From Neoarius graeffei (lineage: Eukaryota > Chordata > Actinopteri > Siluriformes > Ariidae): a stretch of DNA of 64,000 nucleotides. Under the pieces are notes generated by a model. The model ran no database searches. It was not told the origin of the DNA and saw only the letters and a list, made by a program, of their open reading frames with translations. This document shows positions 46,994 to 59,243 of the stretch, piece by piece. Positions within the stretch are counted from its first letter, which is position 1; every line of letters begins with the position of its first letter. The translations under genes were made by a program, and so were the position numbers. The stretch covers positions 6,568,001 through 6,632,000 of the forward strand of contig NC_083586.1 in assembly GCF_027579695.1 (NCBI RefSeq), written 5' to 3'.

Positions 46994-49900
46994 CTAGGAG
47001 CGTCTCCTGACGTTCCCAGGGCGATCCGGATGGGCCGAATGGAAGTCCCAACATAGTTCTTTATCAAGGACATCCCGAGCAGGAACCCAGCAGTGCTCCT
47101 CAGGACCATAGCCCTCCCAGTCCACCAGATATTGCAACCCGCCGCGGACCCGGCGGGAGTCAAGCAGGCGATTCACAGTGAACACAGTCTGCCCCTGGAA
47201 GATGCGGGGGGGTGGGGGGTTCCTAGGGGCAGGGGCATACGTAGACGTCAGTACGGGCCGTAACAGGGAAACATGGAAAGTGGGGTTGATCCTCAGAGTC
47301 CGGGGCAACTGGAGCCGGTAGGAGACAGGGTTCACCCTGCGCACCACCTTGAAGGGGCCAATGTAGCGAGGAGCAAGCTTGCGGTTCTCCACCCGCAGTG
47401 GAAGGTCCTTAGTGGACAGCCAAACACGCTGCCCAGGGCGGAAAGCGTGTGCAGGTCTTCTATGGCGGTTGGCCTGAGTCTGGTTGGTTCTGGAGGTCTG
47501 TATGAGGGTCTTCCTGACCTTGCTCCAGGTCTTGCGACACCATCTCACATATTGGTTGACCGAGGGCACCCCCGCGTCCTCCTCCTGGTCCGGGAACAGA
47601 GGTGGCTGGAACCCGAATTGGCACTGGAATGGCGACAGCTTGGTGGCCGATGACTGCAGGGTGTTGTGGGCGTACTCCGCCCATGGCAGCCAGGTGCTCC
47701 ACGATGTCGGGTTATCCATAGCCAGGCCTCGCAGGGTGGTTTCCAGGTCCTGGTTGAGCCTCTCCGTCTGACCATTGGACTGTGGGTGAAACCCAGAGGA
47801 GAGGCTGGCAGTGGCTCCGATGACCTTGCAGAACCCGTGCCACACTCGGGAGGAGAACTGGGGCCCTCGGTCTGAGACGATGTCCTGTGGAAGACCAAAG
47901 ACTCGGAAGACATGATTAAACAAAAGTTTCGCAGTTTCAAGAGCAGAGGGGAGTTTGCACAGTGGTATGAAGCGGCAGGCCTTGGAGAATCTGTCAACTA
48001 AGACCAAAATGACCGTGTTACCTTGTGACTCAGGGAGACCCGTGATAAAGTCGACTGCCACGTGGGACCAGGGACGCCGGGGAATGGTCAGAGGATGCAG
48101 GAGACCCTGGGGACGCTGTCGTGGGTTCTTGGTTCTGGTGCAAACCTCACAGGACAGGACAAATGACCTTACTTCCTTCTCCATGTTAGGCCACCAGAAG
48201 CGTCTTTTCAGGAAGTCCAGGGTCCTCCGAGCTCCCGGGTGGGCGGTGAGAGGGGAAGAGTGACCCCACTGGAGAACCTTGGCCCGGGCTTGATGTGGGA
48301 CGTACAAGAGGCCTGGTGGCCCCGTCCCAGGACCGGGGTCCTGGCGTTGGGCTCGTCGGACAGCCTCCTCAATACCCCAGCGGACAGGGGCCACAATCCG
48401 GGACACAGGGATAATAGGCCCGACTTCATTCTCCCTGTTAGTGGCAGAGAACAGTCTGGACAGTGCGTCAGGTTTGGTGTTCTTGGAGCCGGGGCGGTAT
48501 GAGAGGGTGAAGTCAAACCGACTGAAAAACAGGGCCCACCTAGCCTGTCGAGGGTTCAGTCTCTTGGCTTGCTGGAGGTACTCCAGGTTCTTGTGGTCAG
48601 TCCAAACCAGGAATGGATGTTGTGCTCCCTCCAGCCAGTGCCTCCACTCCTCAAGGGCCAGTTTGACCGCTAGCAGTTCTCGATCCCCCACATCGTACCG
48701 GGACTCAGCAGGACTCAGGCGGTGGGAGAAGTAAGCGCAGGGGTGCAGCTTTCCTTCCGAACGTTGAGAGAGCACCGCGCCGACACCACTGTCCGAGGCG
48801 TCCACCTCCACGATGAATGGTTGGGAGGTGTCCGGGAGAACCAGAATGGGTGCCGTGCAGAAGCGGTCCTTGAGGTCTTTGAACGCCTTTTCTGCCTGAG
48901 GAGACCAGCCATAAGATCCACCTGTCCCTTTGGTGAGGTCTGACATGGGTGCTGCCACAGAACTGAAGTTCCTGATGAACTTGCGGTAGAAGTTAGCGAA
49001 TCCTAAGAACCGCTGAACCTCCTTAACGGACTTGGGAGTAGGCCAATCCCGGACGGCCAGGGTCTTGGCAGGGTCCATTTGGAGTTGGCCTGTCTGTACA
49101 ATAAATCCCAGAAAGGAGACCTCGGGAACATGAAATTCGCATTTCTGGGCCTTGGCGAACAGATTATTCTGTAGCAGCCTCTGGAGAACCTGGCGGACAT
49201 GGTGGCGGTGCTCCTGCACGGTCTTGGAAAAGATAAGGATGTCGTCGAGGTAGACAAAAACGTATAGGTTAATCATGTCCCTTAAGACGTCGTTGATTAG
49301 GGCCTGAAAAACAGCTGGTGCGTTGGTGAGTCCGAAGGGCATCACCTGGTATTCGTAGTGCCCAGACGGGGTGTTAAAGGCAGTCTTCCACTCGTCTCCC
49401 TGTCGGATACGGATGAGGTGGTATGCGTTCCGTAGGTCCAACTTGGTGAAGACGGTGGCGCCTTGGAGCAGGTCGAAAGCTGTGGACATCAGCGGAAGGG
49501 GATATCGGTTGCGCACAGTGATCTTATTCAGGCCCCTGTAATCAATACATGGTCGGAGCCCCCCATCCTTCTTGCCGACAAAGAAGAAGCCGGCTCCAGC
49601 AGGTGAAGTGGAGGGTCGAATAAACCCAGAGACCAGGGCATCTTTGAGGTATTCCTCCATGGCCTTGCGTTCTGGCTGAGAGAGTGAAAACAGTCTGCCA
49701 CGAGGAGGGGTAGTCCCAGGGAGCAAGTCGATGGCACAGTCGTAGGCCCGGTGCGGAGGAAGAACGGCGGCCCTGCTCTTGCTGAATACCTCCTTGAGAT
49801 CCCAGTACTCTGTGGGAACTTGAGATAACTCGGTGAGATCAGGGGGCTCGGCAGGAGACACAGGAGAGCTAGAGAGCAGACAAGAGGTATGGCATGCAGG

Positions 49901-50389
49901 GCCCCATTCCACAACCTGGCTTGTTACCCAGTCTATGCGAGGGTTGTGGTGAGTAAGCCAAGGAAGGCCTAGAATAACTGGGAACTCAGGTGAAGGAATC
50001 AGGTGCAGGGATATTTCTTCCTTGTGACCTTGAGACTGGAGGAAGACTGGAGAAGTAACTTGAGTGACTCTTCCATCACCTAACGCTTGGCCATCGAGGG
50101 CAGACACAGACAGAGGGACTTCAAGAGGTGCAGTAGGTATATTGATGCTTTGGGCGAAGTGAATATCCATAAAGTTCCCAGCCGCCCCTGAGTCTATCAA
50201 AGCTTGACAAGAGTGGACAGACTCACCCCAGGAGATGGAGACCGGGATGTAGATTCCTTGGCCAGGGAGTCCGGGAGAGAGGGTAGGCCCCGTCACAACC
50301 CTCCCTCGGCTGGACGGGGCGGTCCTTTTCCCAAGAGTTCGGGACATGATGCTCGGAAGTGACCAGGCTTGCCACAGTAGATGCAGCAC
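46994..50389 (-). other. Pol region of the Gypsy element
   Basis: Domains in order: aspartic protease ([12 protein letters not shown]), reverse transcriptase (palm motif with YLDDILIFS), RNase H, H2C2 zinc-binding and catalytic core of integrase, and a chromodomain near the C terminus ([15 protein letters not shown]). These serve processing, reverse transcription and integration in a virus-like particle cycle. The chromodomain is thought to guide integration to certain chromatin. Confidence 0.93.
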
Positions 50390-51312
50390 TTGTCCCTCCT
50401 TCTGCGCTCCCTCTCAGATGCGGAGAGGCGAGTACGACCCACTTGCATGGGTTCTGGACAGTCACTGAAGGAGGTAGACGGTCTCCAGGTAGAGGTAGGG
50501 AGGCTGGGGGGGCTCAAGGCTTGGTGGCGTTCTCTCATCCTGTTGTCCAGACGAATAGCATGTGAGATGAGGGTTTCGAGGTCACTTGGGCATCCAATAG
50601 AGGCCAGACCGTCCTTGATGGGGTCAGACAGACCATGGTGGAAGGCTGACACCAGGGCAGTCTCGTTCCATCCACTTACTGCTGCGAGTGTTCGGAACGA
50701 GATGGCGTAATCTGCGACGCTTCCTCCTTGCCAGATGGACATGAGCTTTCGGGCTGCGTCGGTACTGATGTCTGCCTGATCGAAGACCCGAAGCATCTCT
50801 TCAGAAAACAGCTGGAAATCAAAGCACTCAGGTCCCTGTCTTTGCCAGATAGCAGTAGCCCAGGCTCGCGCCTTACCAGCTAATAAGGTGATCACAAAGG
50901 CAATCTTGCGGCGATCCGTAGTGTAGGTGGTAGGCTGAAGCTCAAAGGTGAGTTGACACTGGGTAAGGAACTCTCGGCACTCACTGTGCTTGCCGTCATA
51001 CCTCTGTGGTGCAGGAAGGCTGGGTTCGCGAGGTGAAGAAGGCAGCATTGCAGGAGGCACTGGAGCAGGAGTGGGAGCTGGATCAGGAGCAGGAACTGGA
51101 TCAGGAGCAGGAGATGCAGGCAGAGATGTCAGCTGTGCCAGGGTTTTCCCAATTTGCTGAAGCAGTTCCTCGTGGCGAGCGAGGGCCTCACGTTGGCTGG
51201 TGAGCGTACGTCCATGAGCGTCCATGGTCGCTCCGAAGCGTGTCAAAGCTGCCATAATTCCCTGAAGGTTGGCCGGGTAGACAGTTGAAGCAGCCTCTGC
51301 TGAGTCGGTCAT
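50293..51312 (-). other. Gag region of the Gypsy element
   Basis: About 340 residues: an N-terminal coiled segment, the retrotransposon gag domain and a CCHC zinc knuckle ([16 protein letters not shown]) near the end. It begins just inside the 5' LTR. Confidence 0.92.
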
Positions 51313-51325
51313 GACGGAGTCTTTC

Positions 51326-51804
51326 TGTTAGGGTTTTGCTGGGATTCGAACCTGGTTCGTTGGTGTGATAATCCAGCAAACCCCCACTAGGCCACCAGGG
51401 GGATGACTCAAATGCAGAGGCGTGAGGCGGAAGTAGAAAAAGAATCAAAAGGTTTATTTAAACTATATACACTATATACAGGGCAAAACAAAAGACAAAA
51501 AAAAAACCAAAGAGTATAATCCAAAAGAAAAGCAAAGTGCAAAAATTCAAAAGCTAAGAAGATCAAAAAACACAGTACAAAGGAAACTGGAGATAAACAT
51601 AACAGCACAAAGACTCCGTGACAAGAGGACTGAACTCAGGGGTATAAATAGACAAACTAATTAAGGACACAGGTGAAGATAATTAGGCAATTAACACAAA
51701 CACAAGACACAGGAACAGTGGCGGCCTCTAGAGGCCAAAATAAACACGACATGAAAAGGAAATAACAGCGGCCTCTAGAGGCCAAAACAGTCCTAGTCCT
51801 AACA
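51326..51804 (-). repeat. LTR of the Gypsy element (5' LTR)
   Basis: 479 bp, same sequence as the other LTR as far as can be seen by eye. Confidence 0.95.
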
Positions 51805-52690
51805 CCTGTTTGCCCAGTAGGCAAACTGCAGGGGGTCCAGCAGGGGGTCTGTGATGTCCTTCAGGTGTGACAACACCAGTCTCTCGAAGGACTTCATGAC
51901 TACAGATGTGAGAGCTACAGGCCTGTAGTCATTCAGTCCTGTGATGGTGGTTTTCTTGGGAACCAGGATTATTGTGGAGCATTTGAAGCATGAGGGGACT
52001 TCACACAGCTCCAGGGATCTATTGAAGCTCTGGGTGAAGATGGGAGCCAGTTGATCAGCACAGACCTTCAGACAGGAGTGTGACACACCATCTGGGCCAG
52101 GTGCCTTCCTGATCTTCTGTCTGTGAAAAAGCTGACAAACATCCTCTTCACAGATCTTGAGTGCTGGTGTGGGGTCAGAGGCGAGAGGAGGCAGAATAGC
52201 AGGGGGTGTGAATGGGTCTTTAATGTCTGAGGGGGGGAGAGGTGTGAATTTGTCGAATCTGGAATAGAACACATTCAACTCGTCAGCCAGTTGATGGTTC
52301 ATTGCAGTGTAGGGGGATGGTCTCCTGTAGTTAGTGATATTCTTCAGGCCTGTCCACACTGATGCCGGATCGTTGGCTGAAAGGCTGTTTTTGATCCTTA
52401 ATAAGTGCATAAACAAGCTCCAGTTAGTTCAAAATGAAGCAGCAAGAGTCCTTACTAGAACTAGAAAATATGACCCCATCACCCCTGTCTTATCCACACT
52501 GCATTGGCTCCCAATCAAATTTTGTATTGATTATGAAGGACGACTATTGACCTTTAAAGCACTGAATGGTCTCGCACAACAGTACCTGAGTGAACTTCTG
52601 GTCCTCTATGACCCACCATGCCTACTTAGATCAAAAGGTACAGGCTATCTGCTGGTACCTCGTATAGTGAAGGCTGAATCAGGGGGCAGA

Positions 52691-53214
52691 AGGCCTTTGC
52701 GTGCTCTTGCGACAAGGCTTTCACAGATAGCTTTTCACAGACAGTTGTAATTTATCGTTGAGCAGGGAGTAATAGGCGTGTGCGATGTTATTCACCGCCA
52801 CAACGCAAGGGGGCGTGAAGTCGCGAAATCGCTAGGAGTAGTTGGTGGGTGTGGTTAGTGGAGTGTTTATCCTCCGGTTACTTATAATGACTAGAACTGG
52901 AGTCGTATAGATGTACGTAGTTCCTCACTTTCTCGATCAACCGCTCTTCGTACTGCTCCATCTTCGCTCGTGTTTTTAAAAATGGCGGTCGTGAAAACAA
53001 ACCAAACCGGGAAAGTAGGGAAGCGGAAGTGCGTGTACAGCGGATGTAGAGTGGACCAATCAGAGCCCTCTTGTCTGCGACGCTGTCTGCGAGGCTGTCT
53101 GCGGTGGTCACAATTTTTTGGAGGTGCACGCAGAGCATCTGCAAAGGGGGGGGCTTCGCAGACACCATCTGCGATGCCATCTGCGAGGACTGGGTTGTCA
53201 GCATAAATTGGCCT
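52691..53214 (-). mobile_element. Short Harbinger-type derivative
   Basis: Ends AGGCCTTTGCGTGCTCTTGC and its loose inverted counterpart ending AATTGGCCT, with AGA duplicated (52688-52690, 53215-53217). It interrupts the L2 frame between GGGGGCAG and AGCCTTTTC. Contains CTGCGA/TCTGCGAGG repeats near its right end. Confidence 0.75.
52882..52961 (-). CDS. Retained MADF/Myb-like first exon
   Basis: Starts MEQYEERLIEKVRNYVHLYD and ends SSSSHYK at a GTAACC donor. The pattern (EERLIE-V-x-LYD) is the first helix of MADF/Myb-SANT-like DNA-binding domains, which Harbinger elements encode in their accessory protein. Only about a third of the domain is present. Confidence 0.55.
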
Positions 53215-53541
53215 AGAGCCTTTTCTTACAAAGCCCCACAGTTATGGAACAGCCTTCCAAGTAGTGTTCGGGAATCAGACACAGTCTCAGTGTTTAAGTC
53301 TTGGCTGAAAACATATCTGTTTAGTCAAGCCTTTTGTTAATGGTGTTTATGAGGTAAAGGTGTAGATCTGGAGGGTCCTCAGACAGTGTTTTGGTAAACT
53401 GGGATGTATGGATGCTGTCAGTCCCCACTCGCTTCCTCACTCGAGTTTGTTGACGGTGTAGTGGTGGCTGCTTTATGTCCCAGGGCCCTTCATGCCTGTG
53501 TTACCTTCTGGCTCTCCCCTTTTAGTTATGCTGTCATAGTT

Positions 53542-54315
53542 AGGCTACAACCACACGACAACGGCAACGAGATTTTATTAAAAAAAATATTGCGTCCACA
53601 TGGGCAACGATTCAGTGAAATATCAGGTACATATGGCAACGCAACGCTTGCTGAAAACGATGCAATACACATGCCACACCTCTACGTGCGCTGTACTGTA
53701 AGACGGTCCCATCGGAGACACCAGAACAATAGAAGAAGTAGGACGCATGCACATAAACCCCTTCTTCCACCCAGCGTGAAGCACTCAGGAACAAACACAC
53801 AACAATAACAAGAAGATGGCTGCAACTACGCGAGGAAATCGTGCCTTCTGTGTGTACAAATTAGTTTTATTAGTGTGCATAGTTTTATATAACTTAATTT
53901 TCTTATTGTGTGTGAACATTTTGAAAAGCATTTTTATATAATTTATATAACTTTTTATATTGTGTGTGAACATTTTGAAAAGCAGTCTTATCCAATAAAA
54001 AAAAGAAATTCAAGAAATGGTTTAGTTACTTGTTTATTTAAAAGAAAAGCTGTATACAAAAGTGAATGCAATGCAGTGGTTCATACAAAACAGCGAGAGT
54101 GCTGCTTGTTCTAGTCATGTGGTTGTGACATCATCGTAAACAAATCCGTTCTACTCATCCAGACAACTTCGCAATGGCGCCATTGCCAGATTTTTCCACT
54201 CTGGAACCCGTTCTCGTTTTGGGGCACCCAAAACGCTGGTGCCGTGTGGACGCCAGGCCGAAACGATAAACAATTTTATCAGATTCACCTGAATCTGTTG
54301 CCATGTGGACAGCCT
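53542..54315. mobile_element. Short hAT-like derivative in the L2 3' UTR
   Basis: Left end AGGCTACAACCACACGACAA and right end GTTGCCATGTGGACAGCCT are imperfect inverted repeats (AGGCTGTCCACATGGCAAC on the other strand). It splits the L2 3' UTR between CATAGTT and GTTGCCGGAG. The 8-bp duplication is imperfect (TCATAGTT versus TCTGAGTT). No coding part was recognised. Confidence 0.65.
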
Positions 54316-55002
54316 CTGAGTTGCCGGAGTCCCTACTTGTACTCAGTGCAATATGTATACTGTTCCTACTTATTCAGGTGACATTGGGCATACCTAACAA
54401 CCTGTGTTTTCTCTCCCCCCTCCCACCAACTCTGTCCCTCTGATTTACATTTTGGTCCTGGGATGGAGATGCTGACCTCTTCTGTTCCTCGGACCTGCCT
54501 GATCCATCCTGGTGCCCTGTGTCTGGTTGGAGTCTCATCGCATCGCTCCTGTGGAGGACGGCCACACGTGGACAGTTAGGGGTCATGCCTGGAGGATGCT
54601 CTGGACTCTTGCAGTGGTGCTTTTGTGGCTGGGGACTGCAGTTGACTTGCTGACTTTAGGACTACGTTTGTCGTGAACGGTTTTGTGCTCGGGTTTCCAT
54701 CGGTGGGAGGTTTATAGCATCAACGAAGCTGACTTTATGTTAGTACTGTTAATGTTATAGTCATGTTGTCTGTTGTTGCCCGGATGGGGATGGGTTCCCT
54801 TTTGAGTCTGGTTCCTCTCGAGGTTTCTTCCTCATGTTGTCTGAGGGAGTTTTTCCTTGCCACTGTCACCACAGGCTTGCTCATTGGGGATAGATTAGGG
54901 ATAAAATTAGCTCATGTTTTAAGTCGTTCAAATTCTGTAAAGCTGCTTTGCGACAATGTTTATTGTTAAAAGCGCTATACAGATAAACTTGACTTGACCT
55001 GA

Positions 55003-55278
55003 ACCAAGTCAGCAGCACGGCTAGTAGGGGCTTTTTGCGATGACAGTAAGACGCATGAGTGACGCACGGCCATTGTATGAGTGACGTGCCTCAGAAGTAT
55101 TACACAGGTATTCCACACTTGCTATTTGTGTGGCCCGCAAGACAGAAGTGCATCTCACTTTCTACCCCATGTGTGGCATGCACACAGCGCACGCTACCCA
55201 CATGCAGCACACGCGACACAAGGGGCAAGACTCTGGGTATATATAATGGAGAGGAACCAAGGAACCGATCATGTAGTG
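55003..55278. other. Short spacer
   Basis: No gene or repeat recognised between the L2 end and the next hAT element. Confidence 0.4.
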
Positions 55279-56245
55279 CAGGGGTGGGGAACTTTTTTCC
55301 TATCAAGGGCCATTTTGAGTTTTATAACATTCTGTGGGGGCCAAACTACATTTTTTAACCCATAACCTCTGCTGAAAATTAAGATGCAGCCCATTTATTT
55401 TAGCTTTCTTTCATGCTATTCAAATAAAGCAACTTTATTGGTGTAACTTTCTATTTTATCCCTTTTTAATCTTCCCATTTTCTTTTTAAATTTTATCCAC
55501 CTCTTATTGTTTTAATGCTCTGTTTCTAGTCTTGTGTTCTTATTGATTTTATATGTACTGATGTAAAGCACTTTGAGCATTTTATGTAATGAAGATGCTA
55601 CAATATAATAATATTTTAACAATTTTTTATTATTATATCTGGCTGACCTAATGTGAAGGCTGGAACTGCTTCTCTTTGGTGAGGCATCTGATGTCAGATG
55701 GTACAGATGACGATGCTGGTTTTCCAGGTTTGGGTCAGTCAGTCTTGAGCGGAAGCGATTCTTTGCAAGGGTCAGTTTTGAGAAGAACTGCTCACAGCAG
55801 TCAGTTGTCCCAAACAGTGACGCAAACTTCAGTGCATGTCTCCTCAGAGTGGGAAAATCCTCAGGACGCACATACAGTTTGCAGAACTCAAGCAGAGGAA
55901 GGTAGTTGTACCTAGCTTTGAGCTCATTGTTGCTTTGCAGCTCAATTATTTTGTGCTGTAGATTGTCAGGCACATCAGCTGATTCCACATTGAATGGTGT
56001 TGCAAATATGTTCAGGTCCTTCTTGTAACTTCTCATCAGCTGGAACCTCTCTCCAAAGGCCTGGAGTAGTTTTGCACACTCCTCAGCATATTCAGATGTC
56101 ACAGCAGGCTTTTGTTCTTGCAAAGTAGGAAAGTGCACAGTGTTTCCCCTTTCCAGTTGCACTTGCCACAGCTTCAGTTTAGCTTCAAATGATTTCACAT
56201 TTGAAAACCGTGAGCTGAAAAGCTGGTTGGGACCTTGGAGCTTAA

Positions 56246-57786
56246 AGGAGATACGCAGAGCCTTTATTTTTAAATACATTTCTGAGTGGATAGTATCTCC
56301 ATCCTTGACTCTTGTATGCTGCATAAATGGGAATAAAAAAAAAATTTTTTTTTTTTTTTTGAGAGTGAAAATCGACTGCAAAGTTGTCATTGGAGCTGCC
56401 CCGCTGAGCCAGCCAGCCCTGGGTGCATCACAGCAGGAACCGGTTTTAAGGCCGAGGCCTTTTACAGCTATAGACCAAAGTCATATAAATAAAAATTTAT
56501 GATGAAAGTAAGAAATACCGTTACCGACTTGCTCAACTAAGACTGATTTGACTTCATTGATTGTGGGTTGACTCTCATTAAAACAGGATAGGTGTTATAA
56601 CTTATGCAACATACATGTACATGCATGCATTTTCACTGATAAAATGTAAAAGGCCAATTAAAGAATCAGAGAAACTGAGACAATCACATTCTGAAGCAAA
56701 TTAAATAATTTTATACCGCTAACTTAAACACACAATACAAGTTACATGTATTAATCTAAATGCAGGTAAACAACGTGGGTTTTTTTTTTGTTTGTTTTTT
56801 TTTATCCAAATGAGTCGTAGCTTACCCGTCTGTGTTCTCGCTTCTTGAAGGCTGATCTTGTGGCTGACTGTTTTTGAAACAATCTGACTTTCAGTTGTTT
56901 GTTCAGTTCTCCGTTCATTCACTTCTTCCATGTAAGGGCGAGATGGCAGCAATATCCAGTTTAGAAATCAGACGGCTGATCCACTCTTTCACTTTTCTTC
57001 ATACTGAGTACTCCGCCATTACTGCTCGGCTCAGGCAATTACTAAAACCTGGGACGGAGTGGGACGTCAGCGGTTTTAGCAACAACCACGGGGAGGTCAC
57101 TGCCCGAGTGATATGTCCCGTCCCGTTCCGTCCTGGGTTTTAGCAACAACCCTCGGCTCACTCCGGGAGGACTGGTGCAACTAAACTCACATTCCTTTTA
57201 ATGAATAAATAAATAAATAAATAAATAAAATACTTTCCTTTTCTCATAGTTTTCTGTAATTGTTGGGACTGCACCCTCTTTCAATACGGGCTTATAGCCA
57301 ATGCTCCTCAACAGATCAGAGGTCTCGTACGAGTCTTCAGTAAAATGTGCAGAGCAGAGGAGAGACCACTTCGTAGTCGCCCAATGTGCCCGTGAACTTC
57401 TCACAAAACGCGTACAAATCTTTGTAGTTTGAACATTCTTGGGCCATGAATGCAACGTAAATCCACCTTCTGTCATGTTGCTGCACCAGCCAAAAACACA
57501 TCTACCATACGTGGCATGGCGATAAATTAGCTCAAAATGGATGATCGGAGTTGCAGTCAGCTCTGTGTTTCAGTATAGCGGAAATGGTGATGAAACCGAT
57601 AGACTTCCTGTTGTGACATTACGGACGTCAAGGTCATTCACTCAGACCGCAACCAATATAAATCACTTTAATCATAAAAATTACGATATTAGATTTATTG
57701 TTAACACTTAAAACTATTCCTGTGCCATTCTTGAGGTCTCAAGGCATTTATAAATGAAAGTGAGGCCATGGCTCTGCATATATGCT
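56246..57786 (-). mobile_element. Kolobok/T2-type transposon, non-autonomous, with a THAP exon
   Basis: TTAA is duplicated at 56242-56245 and 57787-57790. Ends AGGAGATACGCAGAGCC and, reversed, AGCATATATGCAGAGCC match at 14 of 17 positions. TTAAAGGAG fits the TTAAAGGRR end known from T2/Kolobok elements of Xenopus. The insertion splits the hAT frame exactly between SELNVK and LQGPNQL. A GC-rich hairpin (GGACGGAGTGGGAC with GTCCCGTTCCGTCC) lies at about 57052-57136. Confidence 0.85.
57234..57545 (-). pseudogene. THAP-domain exon of the Kolobok element
   Basis: The frame reads YGRCVFGWCSNMTEGGF, LHSWPKNVQ, WSLLCSAHFTEDSYE and KPVLKEGAVPTI: C2CH THAP finger (C-x4-C, then C-SAHF) with its conserved C-terminal proline block. 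A GTATTT donor follows. No in-frame ATG precedes the first Cys; the nearest ATG is in another frame, so a small shift has hit the start. THAP domains in Kolobok elements bind DNA. It is not closely similar to the two ISL2EU THAP exons of this window. Confidence 0.7.
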
Positions 57787-59114
57787 TTAACATTCAGTTC
57801 GGAGAGGTATCTGGTAATGTCCACCATGAAAGCCAAACCACACAGCCACTTGCTATCACTGAGTTCAGCGACTGGTTTGCCCTTCATCTCCATGAACTGC
57901 TTTACTTCTACCGTCAAGTTGTAAAAGTGTGCAAGCATATCTGCAGGACTCAGCCACCGCACCTCACAATGGTAAACCAGGTCTCCATACTCTGACTCAA
58001 GCTCACTCAGTAGCTCTTTAAACTGGAGACTGTTAAGTCTTCTGCTTTTAATGAAGTTGATGGTGAAAACAACTGTAGTCATCACATTATTGAGCTTCAG
58101 GGAATGCGCATACAGGCTCTCTTGGTGTATGATACAGTGGCACACAATCAACTCATTTGGATCCAGACTGAGATGACTCATTTCTTTTTTAACCAATGCA
58201 GTCAATCCTTTCTGCGCACCAACCAGTCCACTTAGCTTGTCAAACTGCAGGTCGAATTGTTCATAACCAAAAGAACTTGCTCAAACAAATCCTCACCTTT
58301 GGTAGTGCCATGCATGGCTTGCAAAGACAGCATTTCCTCCCATGTATCAAACTCAGCTGTAATCCCACACACAAAAATGGCGAGTTGGGCGGTATATGTG
58401 ATGTCTGTTGTCTTGTCGCAGGCGAATGAGAAAAACTGAAAATCCCTTGTGGTATCCTTCAGTGTTTTCTCAATGTCTTGTGCCATTGTCAGTAATCCAG
58501 TCGGAGACAGTTCTTCGAGACAAACTGACACTTTGGAAAAGTGTCACTTTGTCTGGTGCGAGCAGTTCCGCCGCAGCGACAAGGCATTCCTTCACAAACT
58601 CCCCTTCTGAATGTGGTTTCAGTTTCTTAGTGATTAGCTCACTTACCACAAAACTAGCCTGTGTAACGTTTTCTTGGTTACCTTGAGGTCTTGTGAATGT
58701 TGCTTGTTGGGCGCCCAAACTCCACCAAAGAGCATTAATTTTATCCACATGCACTTGTCCTTTCAGCTCGTCCAGCTTGGTGTGTTTGGTGGTGTAATGA
58801 TGCTCCAGATTAGCCTTTTTCATCACAGCAAGTGCTTCCCCACAAACTAAGCAAACTGACTTGCCTTTTACTTACACAAAAAAATAATCTTTTGTCCATT
58901 TTTCCTGAAAAGCACGACATTCTGCATCTACCTTTCTCTTCTTCAGACTTGCCATGGTGCGTTTTGGTGAAATCGTTAAACAGTCTGTCTATGCCCGCTA
59001 AATGACGTGACCGTGCATGATCCCGAACTGTTCATGTGGGGTTCAGAACCCTGTCCTTGGCCTGGAAAGACAACCACTCACCAATTTTATTAATTGTAGT
59101 CTCATTTTTTTCTG

Positions 59115-59243
<129 letters not shown>

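Larger units (their letters stand above)
46503..51804 (-). mobile_element. Ty3/Gypsy LTR retrotransposon, looks whole and young
   Basis: Fossil-class element on the - strand, inserted in the Rex1-like LINE with a 5-bp duplication CCTGT (46498-46502, 51805-51809). Two 479-bp LTRs, a gag region and a pol region with a C-terminal chromodomain are recognisable, placing it among chromodomain-bearing Ty3/Gypsy elements (chromoviruses). It looks whole, with no obvious break. The LTRs appear identical by eye, which suggests a recent insertion. Confidence 0.95.
44527..52399 (-). mobile_element. Rex1/CR1-group LINE, 5'-truncated, carrying two nested elements
   Basis: Reverse-transcriptase pieces on the - strand: 51805-52399 (KIRKAPGPDGVSHSCLK, NDYRPVALTSVVMKSFERL), 46198-46502 (ILFMDFSSAFNTI, GAPQGCVLSPLLFSLY) and 44650-45373 (LLKFADDTMVIGFI, FRFLGSIISQDLKW, RSAEKIIGVTLPSIQDLY, NSFFPQAVSVMNS). 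Between them lie a Ty3/Gypsy element and ISL2EU derivative 2. Apart from the insertions the frame looks largely open, so the copy was fairly young when hit. The clade (Rex1-like) is judged from motif flavour only. Confidence 0.8.
41133..55002 (+). mobile_element. 5'-truncated L2 LINE copy, split by many insertions
   Basis: Pieces in order match the L2 element at 19249-24500: 41133-41156 (KDIRHWM region), 43903-44159 ([21 protein letters not shown] to IRNLMSLH), 52400-52690, 53215-53541 (LWNSLPSSVRESDT to the ORF2 stop) and 54316-55002 (3' UTR ending in ACTTGACTTGACC). About 75 bp are missing between the second and third pieces. It is a 3'-half copy, dead by truncation. Confidence 0.88.
55650..58955 (-). 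pseudogene. hAT transposase (BED finger, hAT C-terminal domain), decayed
   Basis: Starts MASLKKRKVDAECRAF (58955). A BED zinc finger follows (CLVCGEALAV, then NLEHHYTTKH), with DELKGQ after it, then the RNase H-like part (LLAPDKVTLF, FFSFACDKTTDIT, LIVCHCIIHQESL, YHCEVRWLS) and, after the Kolobok insertion, the C-terminal region (NVKSFEAKLKLWQVQLERGNT, FGTTDCCEQFFSKL, the hAT dimerisation motif). It resembles the hAT-derived part of GTF2IRD2. Breaks include a TAA before VKGKSVCLV, frame shifts near 58500 and 58240, and the insertion after SELNVK. The protein would cut and join the element ends; this copy cannot make it. Confidence 0.88.
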
